From positions 2,621,517 through 2,685,516 of the forward strand of contig CAMZMU010000012.1 of the NCBI GenBank assembly GCA_947311845.1: a DNA stretch of 64,000 bases, read 5' to 3'. Position numbers and translations under genes: made by a program. The notes beneath the pieces were generated by a model, which searched no databases, was not told the DNA's origin, and saw only the letters and a list, made by a program, of their open reading frames with translations. Origin of the DNA: Poa pratensis. Its lineage: Eukaryota > Streptophyta > Magnoliopsida > Poales > Poaceae. Positions 23,596 to 34,716 of this stretch are shown here, piece by piece (positions within the stretch are counted from its first letter, which is position 1; the number at the start of each line of letters is the position of its first letter).

Positions 23596-23680
23596 GGATG
23601 CGCATAATTGATATATTAAAAATAAAATTCTTAGAACCGTGCTACAGTACTGCTGGCAGCTCCTAGGCGAGGACGACGAG

Positions 23681-24070
23681 TCAGCGCCCAGCCTTGGCTC
23701 TCTCCTGCACCGCCCGGACAAGGTCGGCCAATTCATCGCCATTGTACGCGGCCCAGTCGATGTCGTCCCTAGAGCGGGGGTCGCGCAGGTCGACGTGCCA
23801 ATTCGCGTAGAAGAACATGACGGTGCAGGGCCTCTCGTGGAGCTCGTACATGGCGTTGAAGTCCTGCACCTCGTTGATGTCGACGGCGTACAGCGCAGCG
23901 ACGACGTCAACGCCCTCGGCGGCGGCGGCCATGGCGGTGTCCACAAGCAGGCAGTCATCGTGCGCGCTGCGGCCGAACCGGACGACCACCAGGCGCTCTG
24001 TGTCGGCCTCGAGGAGGATGGCCTCGTCGACGAACTCGGCCGTGTGCAGGTGCTCGACGTGGTGTGCCAT
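23681..24070 (-). CDS. DIM1 / U5 snRNP 15-kDa-like thioredoxin-fold protein
   Basis: This single open frame of 129 residues has no intron. It aligns along its length with DIM1 (YLS8, TXNL4A), the thioredoxin-fold subunit of the U5 snRNP and U4/U6.U5 tri-snRNP needed for pre-mRNA splicing in the nucleus. Recognisable blocks are HLHTAEFVDEAIL, VVRFGRSAHDDC, FNAMYELHERPCTVMFF and DIDWA. DIM1 is normally about 142 residues and very strongly conserved; this copy is divergent and lacks the C-terminal 13 or so residues. On the minus strand a TTATAA box lies about 90 bases before the ATG. The missing introns and high GC suggest a retrocopy or a fast-evolving paralogue. A 198-residue frame on the opposite strand is a shadow. 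Confidence 0.8.
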   Translation of the reverse strand: MAHHVEHLHTAEFVDEAILLEADTERLVVVRFGRSAHDDCLLVDTAMAAAAEGVDVVAALYAVDINEVQDFNAMYELHERPCTVMFFYANWHVDLRDPRSRDDIDWAAYNGDELADLVRAVQERAKAGR

Positions 24071-24296
24071 TGCGACGTTGCGGTCGATCGAGGGGCTTGC
24101 AAGCTAATAGAAACGCAAGTATGGCAACCGATGGTTCGTACGGGTCGTTATAAGAGCTCGGAGGCCGTGTTGGGCAATCCGTCCGTCGGCGTATCCAGAG
24201 TTCGAGACGGAATCAAATCGATCTTGGCTAGCTAATCCTTTTCCAACACTTACTATGTATCTTGGCCTAAGTGCTTACTATGTAAGTATACTACAA

Positions 24297-24581
24297 ACCT
24301 TTTTTTTTTTGCGAAACACAGTACAACGCGCATACACTCACCCCTATGAACGCACACACGCACACCCTACCCCTATGAGCACCTCCAAGAGGCTGAGCCG
24401 GCGGATCAGGTCTTGAGATTGACGAAGTCACCACGGGCGCCTCGCTGTCGACGGGAACGTCGCCTCCCACTGAAGAATATTCTGACTAAATGAGAAACAC
24501 CAGCGTCAAACCTGAGGTTTGAACTCTGGTAGGCTGGGGGTACAACCACCCTCCTAACCATCCAACCACAGATTGGTTCTC
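24297..24581 (-). mobile_element. tRNA-derived SINE, full length, with 13-bp target duplication
   Basis: It is flanked by AAGTATACTACAA on both sides (24284-24296 and 24582-24594). On the minus strand it starts GAGAACCAATCTGTGGTTGG, has a Pol III A-box-like TGGTTGGATGG (plus 24558-24568) and a B box GAGTTCAAACC (plus 24516-24526). It ends ...TACTGTGTTTCGC plus an A-tract, seen as the T-run after 24299. The length of about 285 bp and the tail type match grass SINEs. Confidence 0.9.
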
Positions 24582-24594
24582 AAGTATACTACAA

Positions 24595-25346
24595 GCTCCC
24601 CACGGAACGAATCGTTTGCAATCCGTACATGGACTCTCCACGGGCACGCCAAAAATACCTTGTAAAATCGTGTTTTCCAATCGAACTAAATCGTAATTAA
24701 GGACGTGTTTGGTTGGTCGCAAGGATTTTAAACTGGTCAAGTGGATAAAAAATGATTCATTTGGTCGTTGGTTGAATTGGCCGTTTCTCCAGCTACAGGA
24801 TGAGGAGAGCGTTGGGAGGAAGAAGGTGTACGCGGGATGCAGCGACGGAGATAACATAAGACAAAATATTGGATGCGCCCTATGCCGCGAAACCTAAACT
24901 CACCCCTTTAGTTTTCAGATGTCATGTACACCACTACAAAACACAAGAGAAAGTTTTACATATTTCATGATATTATGCATGCTTACTAGTTGATCTGTTA
25001 CTAATCTTATTAGTTCCTGCACGGCCCCGTCGACGCAGCGAAGTGACGACACAGTAAGACGGTCCGAAGCCGAAGCTACTGCGTTGTTTTATGCTAGTGC
25101 TTGTGACCAGCCAATAAATATTGAATTTTTATTCGAATTACTATGATCATCTTAGGCACTGCTGTTGAAATTGAATTCTTGGTTGTCGAACTATCCTTAC
25201 CTTCCAAACAGACAAATGAATGAAGATTATTGATGAGGAAGGGGATTAAGATGTAACAAAGTATGTCTAGATACATACAAATTTGGGCTAGGTTGAGACA
25301 TCCTTTTGTGGACGGAGGGAGTACTAAACTCTGTTCAATGCCGAGT
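24595..25346. other. Intergenic; includes a truncated Stowaway end near 25255-25322
   Basis: No gene is seen. GGACGGAGGGAGTA near 25310-25322 is the right terminus of a Stowaway MITE, preceded by TGTCTAGATACATAC of the usual internal sequence. No matching left terminus is present, so the MITE is half-deleted. Confidence 0.5.
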
Positions 25347-27363
25347 GATGCGAACTAAATCATAACACCTCAGTAATTAAGATAACTCAGAGTATAGCAT
25401 TAAGTATCATGACATGAAGTGAAAATAAGAACATGCTAGATCTAGTCATGGAGTAGTGGCAATGGTCACGCCCACATCCCTGGTAGCATGGTATTTTAGT
25501 TTATCCCTAGTGAGGTAACAAACTAAGGTAAAGATATCAAAGTGGATCGCAGAACTTTCTCTCACGTTCACTGCACTAGCCACCCCCGTTACTCCAACTA
25601 ATGCACACGTTCCCCCACACACGCTCTCATAAACATGCTTGATCAAAACAAGTAGACAAGAACGGGATACATAATATGCATCTATACTCATAACTGAAAC
25701 AAACATTGCAATCTCAAACATATATTAACTCATAAAGATCCACCACAAAGGTATTACAACGGTGACCGTAATCATGTTCAGCAGCTCATACGGTGCTAAT
25801 TAGTGAAGCTCAAGAGAGGAGAGATACATAAGTTACTTTCACAAACCCATAGTCCAGAGGTGGACTACTCCCTCTTCATCATGGAGACGGTGGAGAAGTC
25901 GATGGAGAAGATGGAGACCACGCCGGCAGTGTCCCGCCGGAGTTTTCCCCCTCCAATCTGCAGCTCCTGATCTCCGTTTCGGTGTTTCTGTGTTTGTGCG
26001 GCGCTCCTTCCAGAGAACGTCGGGGGACCTTTTTTATAGGCGTTTTTAGGTCAAGACTATGTCGGTGGAGCGAAGATCGACGACAACGGAGCCACGAGGG
26101 CCAAACGGGTGGGCCCCACACGGCCACAGTACCTGGCCGCGTGGGCCACCCCCGTTTGGTCCTCGTACCTCCGTTTGTTCGCTTCCTTCGTCCACGGGTC
26201 TTCTTCCTTCCAAATATTGACGCCCGTAAATTTCCAGGTGATTTCGGTGACGTTTGGGTCCCTGAAACATTAAAATAAGAAAACGGGGTTTTCTGCCTGT
26301 GCAGGGTTAATTCCATAAAAAATAGGAAATCATTAAGATATTTCCAAAATCATGATAAAACATTGATATAACCCTTATATGATGCAAATATGATTGGAAT
26401 ATAAGCAATTAAAGTGCAAAATTCATGTATGCATTTTACATGAATCACCGAGCGCCATGCGAGTTTGTGTTCGTGTTATATGACCATAATGCTTTTTTTT
26501 TAAGATTATATGACCAGAATGCTAACACCTGAACCTTTGACAACATCTCCAACTAGGTAAATCCTCCTTTTAAGTTTGGGCGATTTGGCCAGACAAACCG
26601 GACAGAAAATATGAACCCACTCGGCCTTCCTAAAGTCAGCCCAGATTCCGATATCCCTCACATCCGGTCCATATAAGGAGTGGGTTGGGGCCGTTCGGAC
26701 GCACCGGACGCGTCTGACACGTCGAAACTGACAAGTCGGATCAACCCAAACGACACCAAATTGGACGGAACCCTCGCCCGACATAGATCTTCTCACACTC
26801 ATGTTGTCTCCTTCCCATATCTCCATCGTCCCTTGCCTAGCTCTGTCGATGTTTCGGCCTCCCATCGCTCGCCCGCACCACCATCGCCGTCCGCACTCCC
26901 GCCTCACCTTCCCCGACCATATTTGTGCCGGAAAAGAGCTCCATGGCCACCACATTTTCGCCAAGATTTCCGCCATGTCTGCCCCTTCCGCGGCTCGGCG
27001 GCGCTCTTTCACGGCTTCCCCAAACTCCCGGCTGTCCGATTTGTCAGCTCCTCCGACCCATAGGCTTTGCCCTCCCAGTTTTTCGCCGACCATTTTCGTC
27101 GCCGCCGTCCCGAGATCTCCCCGCCGATTCCCAGCCACCCCGATCTCCCCGCCCATCATCACCACACCATGGTTTCCTGATACACCAACGAGGAATCGAC
27201 TTCCTCCTACCTGGGCTACAAGAACAACACCTCGACCGATTTCACCCGTGGTATGTTTTAGGTTTTGCTCAAACTATTTGTTTATTTCAAAATTTAGCGA
27301 TTGGACCTAGTTGCATATTTTTTTATCATATAGGATTAGAAAACATGTAGTTGCAATGTGCAC
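25347..27363 (-). repeat. Left arm of a long inverted duplication (pairs with 31837-33848)
   Basis: The sequence is nearly the reverse complement of 31837-33848, with only scattered differences visible (for example the GGACCTAG/GGACTTAG site and a few SNPs). It starts at GATGCGAACTAAATC and ends at ACATGTAGTTGCAATGTG. The outer half (25347 to about 26442) is a Gypsy LTR in minus orientation. The inner half (26443-27363) is unrelated flanking DNA from a degenerate transposon-like gene. The same LTR/flank junction (CGCTCGG next to the LTR start) occurs in both arms. Confidence 0.9.
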
Positions 27364-27377
27364 TGCAAACAAGAAAT

Positions 27378-28130
27378 AAAATAAGAAAACGGGGTTTTCT
27401 GCCTGTGCAGGGTTAATTCCATTAAAAATAGGAAATCATTAAGATATTTCCAAAATCATGATAAAACATTGATATAACCCTTATATGATGCAAATATGAT
27501 TGGAATATAAGCAATTAAAGTGCAAAGTTCATGTATGCATTTTACATGCATCAACATCCCCAAGCTTAATCCATGCTCGTCCTCGAGTATGAAGATGATA
27601 AAACTAACATGAACTTTGCAATTTAATACTTAACAATGAATATCAAATATGATTACTATTGCTACATATAGTCAAATGATTCATTCTTCAAAGGAGTAGC
27701 AATATGCAAATAGTTTATGAAGTGATATCAAGTATTCAAGAGAAGGATGTTCATTGATAGTTCACAAAGTGTAACATGGTAGCAAGTAATATGGAACACA
27801 TGTATGCATAATGATAAGTAGAACATCCTACAATGGTCATAGAGTGTAGATGAAAATCTGAATATGATATGTGTACACTTTGGAAAGATGTATATGTGAG
27901 TAGAGGTAAAGCATGCATAAGTTTCATCCAACTTCCAAACTCTTCTACTTAAGTTAATGATTGCAATAAGGTATTCATTGGTGTCAAGCTCTCATTGCCC
28001 CTATCATAGCATCTTGAATGATTAAGGTTAAAGTGAAAGCAAATATGAGTAGTGTGCTTGATAAAGAATGGGTTGAATGTCTCATGCCCCTTGAACTACA
28101 GGTCCCACCCACTGAGCTTGGCTAGCGGGT
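27378..28130 (-). mobile_element. Gypsy 3' internal end, polypurine tract and first 175 bp of its LTR
   Basis: Bases 27378-27555 repeat 26272-26445 in the same direction and correspond to the LTR start (TGATGCATGTAAAATGC on the minus strand). Right of it, CATCCCCAAGCTTAATCC is the polypurine region, followed by non-coding interior with a CTCGTCCTCGAGTA motif also seen at 59960 in another Gypsy element. The LTR stops abruptly after 175 bp at the inverted-duplication junction. The right limit of the interior, near 28110, is approximate. Confidence 0.65.
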
Positions 28131-28556
28131 TTTGACCTGTTGCTGGTGGTGGGAAGCAGTAACAAGCGCTCAAAAAAATTATGAACTGACCTCTCAGAGT
28201 TTTTGTAATTGACAGGTAACTGTCTAAAAATTATATGGTTGCCATGAAAATGCTATTAACAGTTTGGAATTCTAGGGTAGAATTTGTTAGCGTACAGAAT
28301 AAAACAATGACCATATATAAATTCACATGCATAAATATTTTCAGATAAGAATAAGATAAAGCAGCTATTTAAGAAAAAAGGGCATCCATTTTTATCACTA
28401 GTGCCAAATCATTGCCGCTACATGAGGCTTTGGGTTAAGAAACTAACAATGTAGCTCTCCTATAGTCTTATGTATGTACCAAACTAGTGTATCAAAATTT
28501 TACATACTTTTATTTATGTGAAATAGGCAACATAACATACTAAGTTATAGAAGAAG

Positions 28557-28905
28557 CACCTGAAATACAATAGTAGCAGCTAGTTTGGCCATGGAACCGG
28601 CAGAGTTTTGAGTGTGATTCACATCCTCCAGGCCTTCTTTCGACTGCAGTTTTGCACAGTAAGCAGAAAGCATATGAAGAGTGTGATAAGGGAATAAAGG
28701 TTACAACTGCAAAGAGGAGCATTAGACCTCTGGAAGAGCTATTGTGCTGCTTCGTATCAAAGATTTGCTTTAATTTGCATCCAAGTTTGACGGAAAGAGT
28801 GCTTAGCAGAACTCCTCCGGCAACAAGCACCCAGTTTGGTCCTCCTCCTTGGAGATGATCTACTCTTCCTGCCTTCTGTATGCCCCTATTAGTCTTAGAC
28901 TTCAT
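28557..28905 (-). CDS. Part of a host gene of unknown function (two exons joined by a short intron)
   Basis: On the minus strand, 28905 down to about 28760 encodes ...GGGPNWVLVAGGVLLSTLSV followed by KLGCKLKQIFDTK. A candidate intron follows (GT...CTGCAG, roughly 28735-28650), then an exon with RRPGGCESHSKLCRFHGQTS and C-rich residues (SCYYCISG). The hydrophobic GPNWVLVAGG segment may be a membrane anchor, and the cysteine-rich end may bind metal. I have the impression of a conserved plant protein of unknown function but cannot name it. Upstream exons should lie to the right, possibly in the GC-rich block at 30.3-30.8 kb, but I cannot place them. Confidence 0.45.
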
Positions 28906-31180
28906 CCTAAGTCTTACGGTTACGGATAACCAGTTTCTTCAGCCAAGTGAATAAATGTAGCAGCTTGACCTACATGTATGACTATTGTCAGCACCATGGC
29001 TCCCATTACCCGTACAGAAAATAGAATATTCCTACCTACCAAAACATTAATATGTGGCATATGCGCCAAGATAGTTCTCTCAACAAGAAAACCTTTTGTT
29101 TGAAAAAGAGAAGTAGAACCATATGGCCAATACGAATTAAGCAGATACAACACTGAAATTTTGCATTGGTAGGACAAACAGTGAAAGCTAAACATGCAGT
29201 AACACCTCTGATCTGAAGTGTATGTCAGCATGGGATGCATCCAGTAAACCTTTTGAAATGTTGGTCATTGATTGTAAAATAGAATGATGATTATGAATTT
29301 TATGTCCTTGGATTTGTGTTGCATATTATGGCTTTTTTTAATTCTTATGACATATTATGGTTGGAAATTGCAGTCTAAGTCTTGCATTGGAGGTCAAACA
29401 GTCGTAAAAGTCAGACATTGTGGTTGAATGAATTAACTTAGTAAGGAATTAGTTTGTTCACATATACATACATGATACAGAGGTCATAACAATATGGTAT
29501 TACAGTACTCTATGCTTTGGTATAGCTTTCCAGTGAACCCAGGATCATGTTTAGGGGCTGCTCAACTTCCAGAACCAGGATAGGTGATCACTAAAATACA
29601 CGAAGGACTCACCTACATGTTTTCTTTTGGGTCCCTTACTCCAGGAACCATAAGCCCAAAGAAATGCATGATAGGAAAGAGAATTCCGGCTCAGTACAAT
29701 GTAAAGCATTCACGTAGGAAAACTTTGTTTACAAAAGAAAATGTACCAAGATTATGTATGTATAATCAGCGAGCAAGGTCTGCCACTCTGGCAACATGTT
29801 TTGAGTTCCTCGTCTCCAAGTCTCATCCCTACCATGGGAGGAGATGGCAGGCGTGTGCTAAATGGTGCTGTAACCCGTCAATTTGAGACGATCTGCGGTG
29901 ACCCAGGGGACAGAGTTTCACGGCTGTTCGGCTTCAAATTCAACAGGCCTGGCAGCCTATTGGCGCCACGCCGGCGAGGAGGAGCAACGCGAACAATGCT
30001 GACGAGGAGAGGGGGAAGAGGCAGCTATGTCACAAGAGAGTGGCTAGGAAGCAGATTCTGACTTGGAACAATGGATCGGTCCCTCTCGGATTTATCTCTC
30101 TTCTTGAGTAAGGAAAATGATGAAATGCCAGATTGTAAAATGCCAGTTGTTAATATGAGAACACTATACTACATTGCAACTGATCAAATGACACATTGTA
30201 ATTTTGCCACTTTGCTAAAATTTCATATCTACATCTAGTCATCTACATATTTCGATAATGTGGCATTTCATCAAATTGACCCTACATGACTTGAGAGAGA
30301 AATGACGAACTCTTCTCCTACCTGGTCGACTCGCACCCAAAGCGCAAGCTCAGGTCACAAACCGGCGGCCACGCCCTGCGCCATCTACCCTGCCCTCTCG
30401 CATGCCTGCCTCCCTCGCCCGCTTAGCCCCGTAACCCCGGCGGCGCAGAGGGCTGCACATCGGCGTGCAGGCGGCAGGAAGAGGGCGAGGTCCCCGGCGG
30501 GCAAAGTATGAATTGGTGGTGGAGAAACTTAAAGGATAGGCACAGCAATTGGTGTGACAAAGTAGCGGAGAAACTCACCGGTACGAGCCGCGCCGAGAGG
30601 GAGCGCCGGCGTCAGTCCCCTTGTTCAGTCGCGGCAGGAGTTAGGGCAGGCCGGAGCGAGGGAGGCAGGCGTCCGAGAGCCGAGAGGGCAGGGAGGAAGG
30701 CGGGGAGGCGCGACGGAGGGTGGCGAGCCGGCCGGCGTGAGTCGCCGTGGTTGCCGGCCGAGAGGGCTTGGTCGTTTGGGTGCGGCCGAACTCCCCGAGT
30801 GCGGGGTAGGTGAGGTCGGAGAGGGAGTTGTTGCTTTTTCTATCTCGAGTAATACGGTCATTTCCGTTGGGATTAGCTGGTCATTAAGAGGAAAATGATT
30901 AAAAAAAATGTGTAGAGGGCATTAGCAAAGTGGAAATTACAACGTGCTACTGTACTTTACATTGTGCCATTGTACAAAGTGGCATCTCATCACATTTTTT
31001 CATCTTTGAATGAATTCATCTCTTTTGCTTTGAACCATCTGCCTCTCTTTTGTTTCTTTTGACGCGAACCTTTTCCTTTCTTGAAATGGAGAGATGGATG
31101 AAGAGAGCTTTAGAGAAAGGAGTTCTACTTACCATGTTTGTCTGATTAGCAATGTCTTTTAAACACGTCCCAAAGGAAAA
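28906..31180. other. Possible introns/5' region of the 28.6-kb gene, with MITE-like repeats
   Basis: No confident exon is found. Two related short elements appear at about 30110-30282 and 30885-31005. The first has inverted ends AATGATGAAATGCCA and TTTGATGAAATGCCA; the second carries an inverted copy of its internal GTAATTTTGCCACTTTGC block. The GC-rich stretch between them (30300-30850) could be a first exon or promoter on the minus strand. Confidence 0.35.
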
Positions 31181-31189
31181 TCCGTTCGA

Positions 31190-32745
31190 GAGATGCAGAG
31201 TGTTTTCCGGGAACAGTACATTGTCGAACCCGGAGCATTTTTAACCGGTCTAGGTAAATTTTGGCACATATATGTCCGTGGACATATGTCCGGACATTTC
31301 CGCGGACAGAGCCCCGACAGCCCCAAATTTTGACCTCTCCAATTAAGATTCCTAAATTTTATTTATTGAATCCATGCAACTACATGCATATTGATTATTT
31401 TAATACAAATATACAACTTCTTTTATCTAGTGCACATAGATAAATCATACGTAGCGAGTATAATCACAACTAAGCTATCGCTCCCAATGCATAGTGGAGC
31501 CCCATCTCTTTCTCAACGGCATGCTTCTTGATTTTCTTCATCTTGAGTCAACTTGTATCTGTCTTCATCTTATATTTATCGACGACATCGTTAAGACTCA
31601 AGTCCAACTCCATCTTACTTTTTTCAAATCTCTTCTTCTACCCTCTTCTTCTCTTCTTCTATCGTATCCTTCTCTTTTTCAAACTTCTTCATTGCCTCCT
31701 CCATCTTCCAGTTTGTCTCGTGAGCTAGCTCTAACTTTTCTCCGGTCTTCTTTTTTCTTCAATTGTGAAGTTCAAATTTTCCAAAATGAGCCTCTTACTT
31801 TTGATGGACCGTTTAACTCAGATATCACACTCTCGCACATTGCAACTACATGTTTTCTAATCCTATATGATAAAAAATATGCAACTAAGTCCAATCGCTA
31901 AATTTTGAAATAAACAAATAGTTTGAGCAAAACCTAAAACATACCACGGTGAAATCGGTCGAGGTGTTGTTCTTGTAGCCCAGGTAGGAGGAAGTCGATT
32001 CCTCGTTGGTGTATCAGGAAACCATGGTGTGGTGGCGATGGACGGGGAGATCGGGGTGGCTGGGAATCGGCGGGGAGATCTCGGGACGGCGGCGACGAAA
32101 ATGGTCGGCGAAAAACTGGGAGGGCAGAGCCTATGGGTCGGAGGAGCTGACAAATCGGACAGCCGGGAGTTTGGGGAAGCCGTGAAAGAGCGCCGCCGAG
32201 CCGCGGAAGGGGCAGACATGGCGGAAATCTTGGCGAAAATGTGGTGGCCATGGAGCTCTTTTCCGGCACAAATATGGTCGGGGAAGGTGAGGCGGGAGTG
32301 CGGACGGCGATGGTGGTGCGGGCGAGCGATGGGAGGCCGAAACATCGACAGAGCTAGGCAAGGGACGATGGAGATATGGGAAGGAGACAACATGAGTGTG
32401 AGAAGATCTATGTCGGGCGAGGGTTCCGTCCAATTTGGTGTCGTTTGGGTTGATCTGACTTGTCAGTTTCGACGTGTCAGACGCGTCCGGTGCGTCCGAA
32501 CGGCCCCAACCCACTCCTTATATGGACTGGATATGAGGGATATCGGAATCTGGGCTGACTTTAGGAAGGCCGAGTGGGTTCATATTTTCTGTCCGGTTTG
32601 TCTGGCCAAATCGCCCAAACTTAAAAGGAGGATTTACCTAGTTGGAGATGTTGTCAAAGGTTCAGGTGTTAGCATTCTGGTCATATAATCTAAAAAAAAA
32701 GCATTATGGTCATATAACACGAACACAAACTCGCATGGCGCTCGG
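31190..32745 (-). pseudogene. Degenerate transposon-like gene flanking the right LTR (NAM-associated-like tail)
   Basis: On the minus strand it has a promoter-like start (TATAAGGAGTGGGTTGG-type block near 32520). A Pro/Arg/Ser-rich open stretch follows (32393-31950), then a GTATGTTTTAG donor-like junction. A Lys/Glu-rich region broken by stops (31830-31490) resembles the C-terminal NAM-associated domain seen in plant PIF/Harbinger-related and other transposon-borne genes. Bases 31837-32745 are shared with the left arm; the rest exists only here. Terminal repeats could not be fixed, so the classification is tentative. Confidence 0.35.
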
Positions 32746-33848
32746 TGATGCATGTAAAATGCATACATGAACTTTGCACTTTAATTGCTTATATTCCAAT
32801 CATATTTGCATCATATAAGGGTTATATCAATGTTTTATCATGATTTTGGAAATATCTTAATGATTTCCTATTTTTTTATGGAATTAACCCTGCACAGGCA
32901 GAAAACCCTGTTTTCTTATTTTAATGTTTCAGGGACCCAAACGTCAACGAAATCACCTGGAAATTTACGGGCGTCAATATTTGGAAGGAAGAAGACCTGT
33001 GGGCGAAGGAAGCGAACAAACGGAGGTACGAGGACCAAACGGGGGTGGCCCACGCGGCCAGGTACTGTGGCCGCGTGGGGCCCACCCGTTTGGCCCTCGT
33101 GGCTCCGTTGCCGTCGATCTTCGCTCCACCGACATAGTCTTGACCTAAAAACGCCTATAAAAAAGGTCTCCCGACGTTCTCTGGAAGGAGCGCCGCACAA
33201 ACACAGAAACACCGAAACGGAGATCAGGAGCTGCAGATTGGAGGGGGAAAACTCCGGCGGGACGCTGCCGGCGTGGTCTCCATCTTCTCCATCGACTTCT
33301 CCACCGTCTCCATGATGAAGAGGGAGTAGTCCACCTCTGGACTATGGGTTTGTGGAAGTAACTTATGTATCTCTCCTCTCTTGAGCTTCACTAATTAGCA
33401 CCGTATGAGCTGCTGAACATGATTACGGTCACCGTTGTAATACCTTTGTGGTGGATCTTTATGAGTTAATATATGTTTGAGATTGCAATGTTTGTTTCAG
33501 TTATGAGTATAGATGCATATTATGAACCCCGTTCTTGTCTACTTGTTTTGATCAAGCATGTTTATGAGAGCGTGTGTGGGGGAACGTGTGCATTAGTTGG
33601 AGTAACGGGGGGTGGCTAGTGCAGTGAACGTGAGAGAAAGTTCTGCGATCCACTTTGATATCTTTACCTTAGTTTGTTACCTCACTAGGAATAAACTAAA
33701 ATACCATGCTACCGGGGATGTGGGCGTGACCATTGCCACTACTCCATGACTAGATCTAGCATGTTCTTATTTTCACTTCATGTCATGATACTTAATGCTA
33801 TACTCTGAGTTATCTTAATTACTGAGGTGTTATGATTTAGTTCGCATC
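31837..33848 (+). repeat. Right arm of the long inverted duplication
   Basis: It is the reverse-complement partner of 25347-27363. The order here is flanking gene remnant (31837-32745), then an LTR starting TGATGCATGTAAAATGC at about 32746, up to GTTCGCATC at 33848. The match stops sharply there: right of it reads TTGGTGG, while the left arm's mirror continues ACTCGGC. Confidence 0.9.
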
Positions 33849-34025
33849 TTGGTGGAGTATAAGAGAGGTTAATAACCAAAAGATCTCTATGTTAGAACGT
33901 GATGCCCATATATCTAAGTAACTTGTTATCAAACCCTGTGTTGCAATCTCATATGTTAACTTTGTGTGTTCCATTGTCTACCACTTTATAAAGAGAGAGT
34001 GCATTTGTGAAACCATGAACCCAGT
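32746..34025 (+). repeat. Gypsy LTR (plus orientation), not preceded by a polypurine tract
   Basis: It starts TGATGCATGTAAAATGCATACATGAA directly after unrelated DNA, so it is a 5' LTR or solo LTR. It contains a promoter-like region with a GCCTATAAAAAAGG box at about 33154-33168 and a GC-rich leader around it. It continues past the inverted duplication to roughly 34025, where the Gypsy-like sequence fades before the plastid insert. No primer site was found, so the true end is uncertain. Confidence 0.6.
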
Positions 34026-34100
34026 CCATTTTTAATCATAAGAAACACCTTTCCAACACCATATACCACTTTTCTATTTTCAGCCATCATTAAATCCGAA

Positions 34101-34324
34101 AATAAGAGATTGCCCAGGGAAATAGGTAAAAGAAATTTCCATCCAAGATTTAATAACTGATCCATTCTCATCCTGGGTAAAGTCCATCTTATTGTGATAG
34201 AAATGAAGAGAAATAAATAAGCTTTAGTTAATGTAATAAAGATACCCATTGTCATTTCCAAAATTCCAACTGCGTTATTCATTTGGAAAAAATCAAAAAA
34301 GGATATATAGGGAATAGATAAATT
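34101..34324 (-). pseudogene. ndhA: Nuclear plastid-DNA insert: fragment of ndhA exon 2
   Basis: On the minus strand it encodes [20 protein letters not shown], then [20 protein letters not shown] and a further stretch ending SLGNLL. This is the C-terminal part of plastid NAD(P)H-quinone oxidoreductase subunit 1 (NdhA). Plastid identity stops abruptly on both sides, after SLGNLL at about 34101 and near 34324. The fragment lacks the rest of the gene and cannot function. Confidence 0.85.
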
Positions 34325-34329
34325 CTCGC

Positions 34330-34716
34330 TTTGTCGCCCGGGCGCCACGGCGCACGTTTTTCAAACTTTCAAAAACGTTTCAAAAAATTCGAAAAGAAAT
34401 ACCTGGCCGTAGCCAACTACACGCACTACGGATCTGGAAAGTTTCATTTAAAAATACACTGTATTTTTGGCTCAGCAAAAAGACAAATCGAAAAAAATTA
34501 GATAAAAAAAAGTTAGATCTGATCATGTCCAGATCTGTTTTTTTGTTTTTTTTGCTGAGGATAGAATACATTATATTTCACATAAATACTTTGTACCAAG
34601 CGTAGTGCATAGGTTTATCTACATCATGGTATTTTTTTTCAAAATTTTCGGAAACTTTAAATTTAATTATTTTAAAATTTCAAAATACCGGGCGCCATGT
34701 CGCCCGTGCGACAAAA
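34330..34716. mobile_element. Foldback/TIR element (MITE-like), 387 bp
   Basis: The left end TTTGTCGCCCGGGCGCCACGG and the right end read from the other strand, TTTTGTCGCACGGGCGACATGG, are imperfect inverted termini. The arms continue as AT-rich, loosely complementary sequence. No coding sequence is present. It abuts the plastid insert almost directly. No clean target duplication was seen. Confidence 0.55.

Noticed and set aside
23639..24235. 198-residue plus-strand frame opposite the DIM1-like gene
   Set aside because: The minus-strand frame matches the DIM1 family throughout; the opposite frame is a GC-driven shadow.
24297..24581. A-box and B-box suggesting a tRNA gene
   Set aside because: No cloverleaf with an acceptor stem and anticodon can be drawn; the poly(A) tail and 13-bp duplication make it a SINE.
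26506..27165. 219-residue minus-strand frame, repeated at 32029-32688 on plus
   Set aside because: The same sequence occurs in both arms of the inverted duplication, antisense to the transposon-like gene remnant, and has no recognisable domain. Its preservation reflects recent duplication, not selection.
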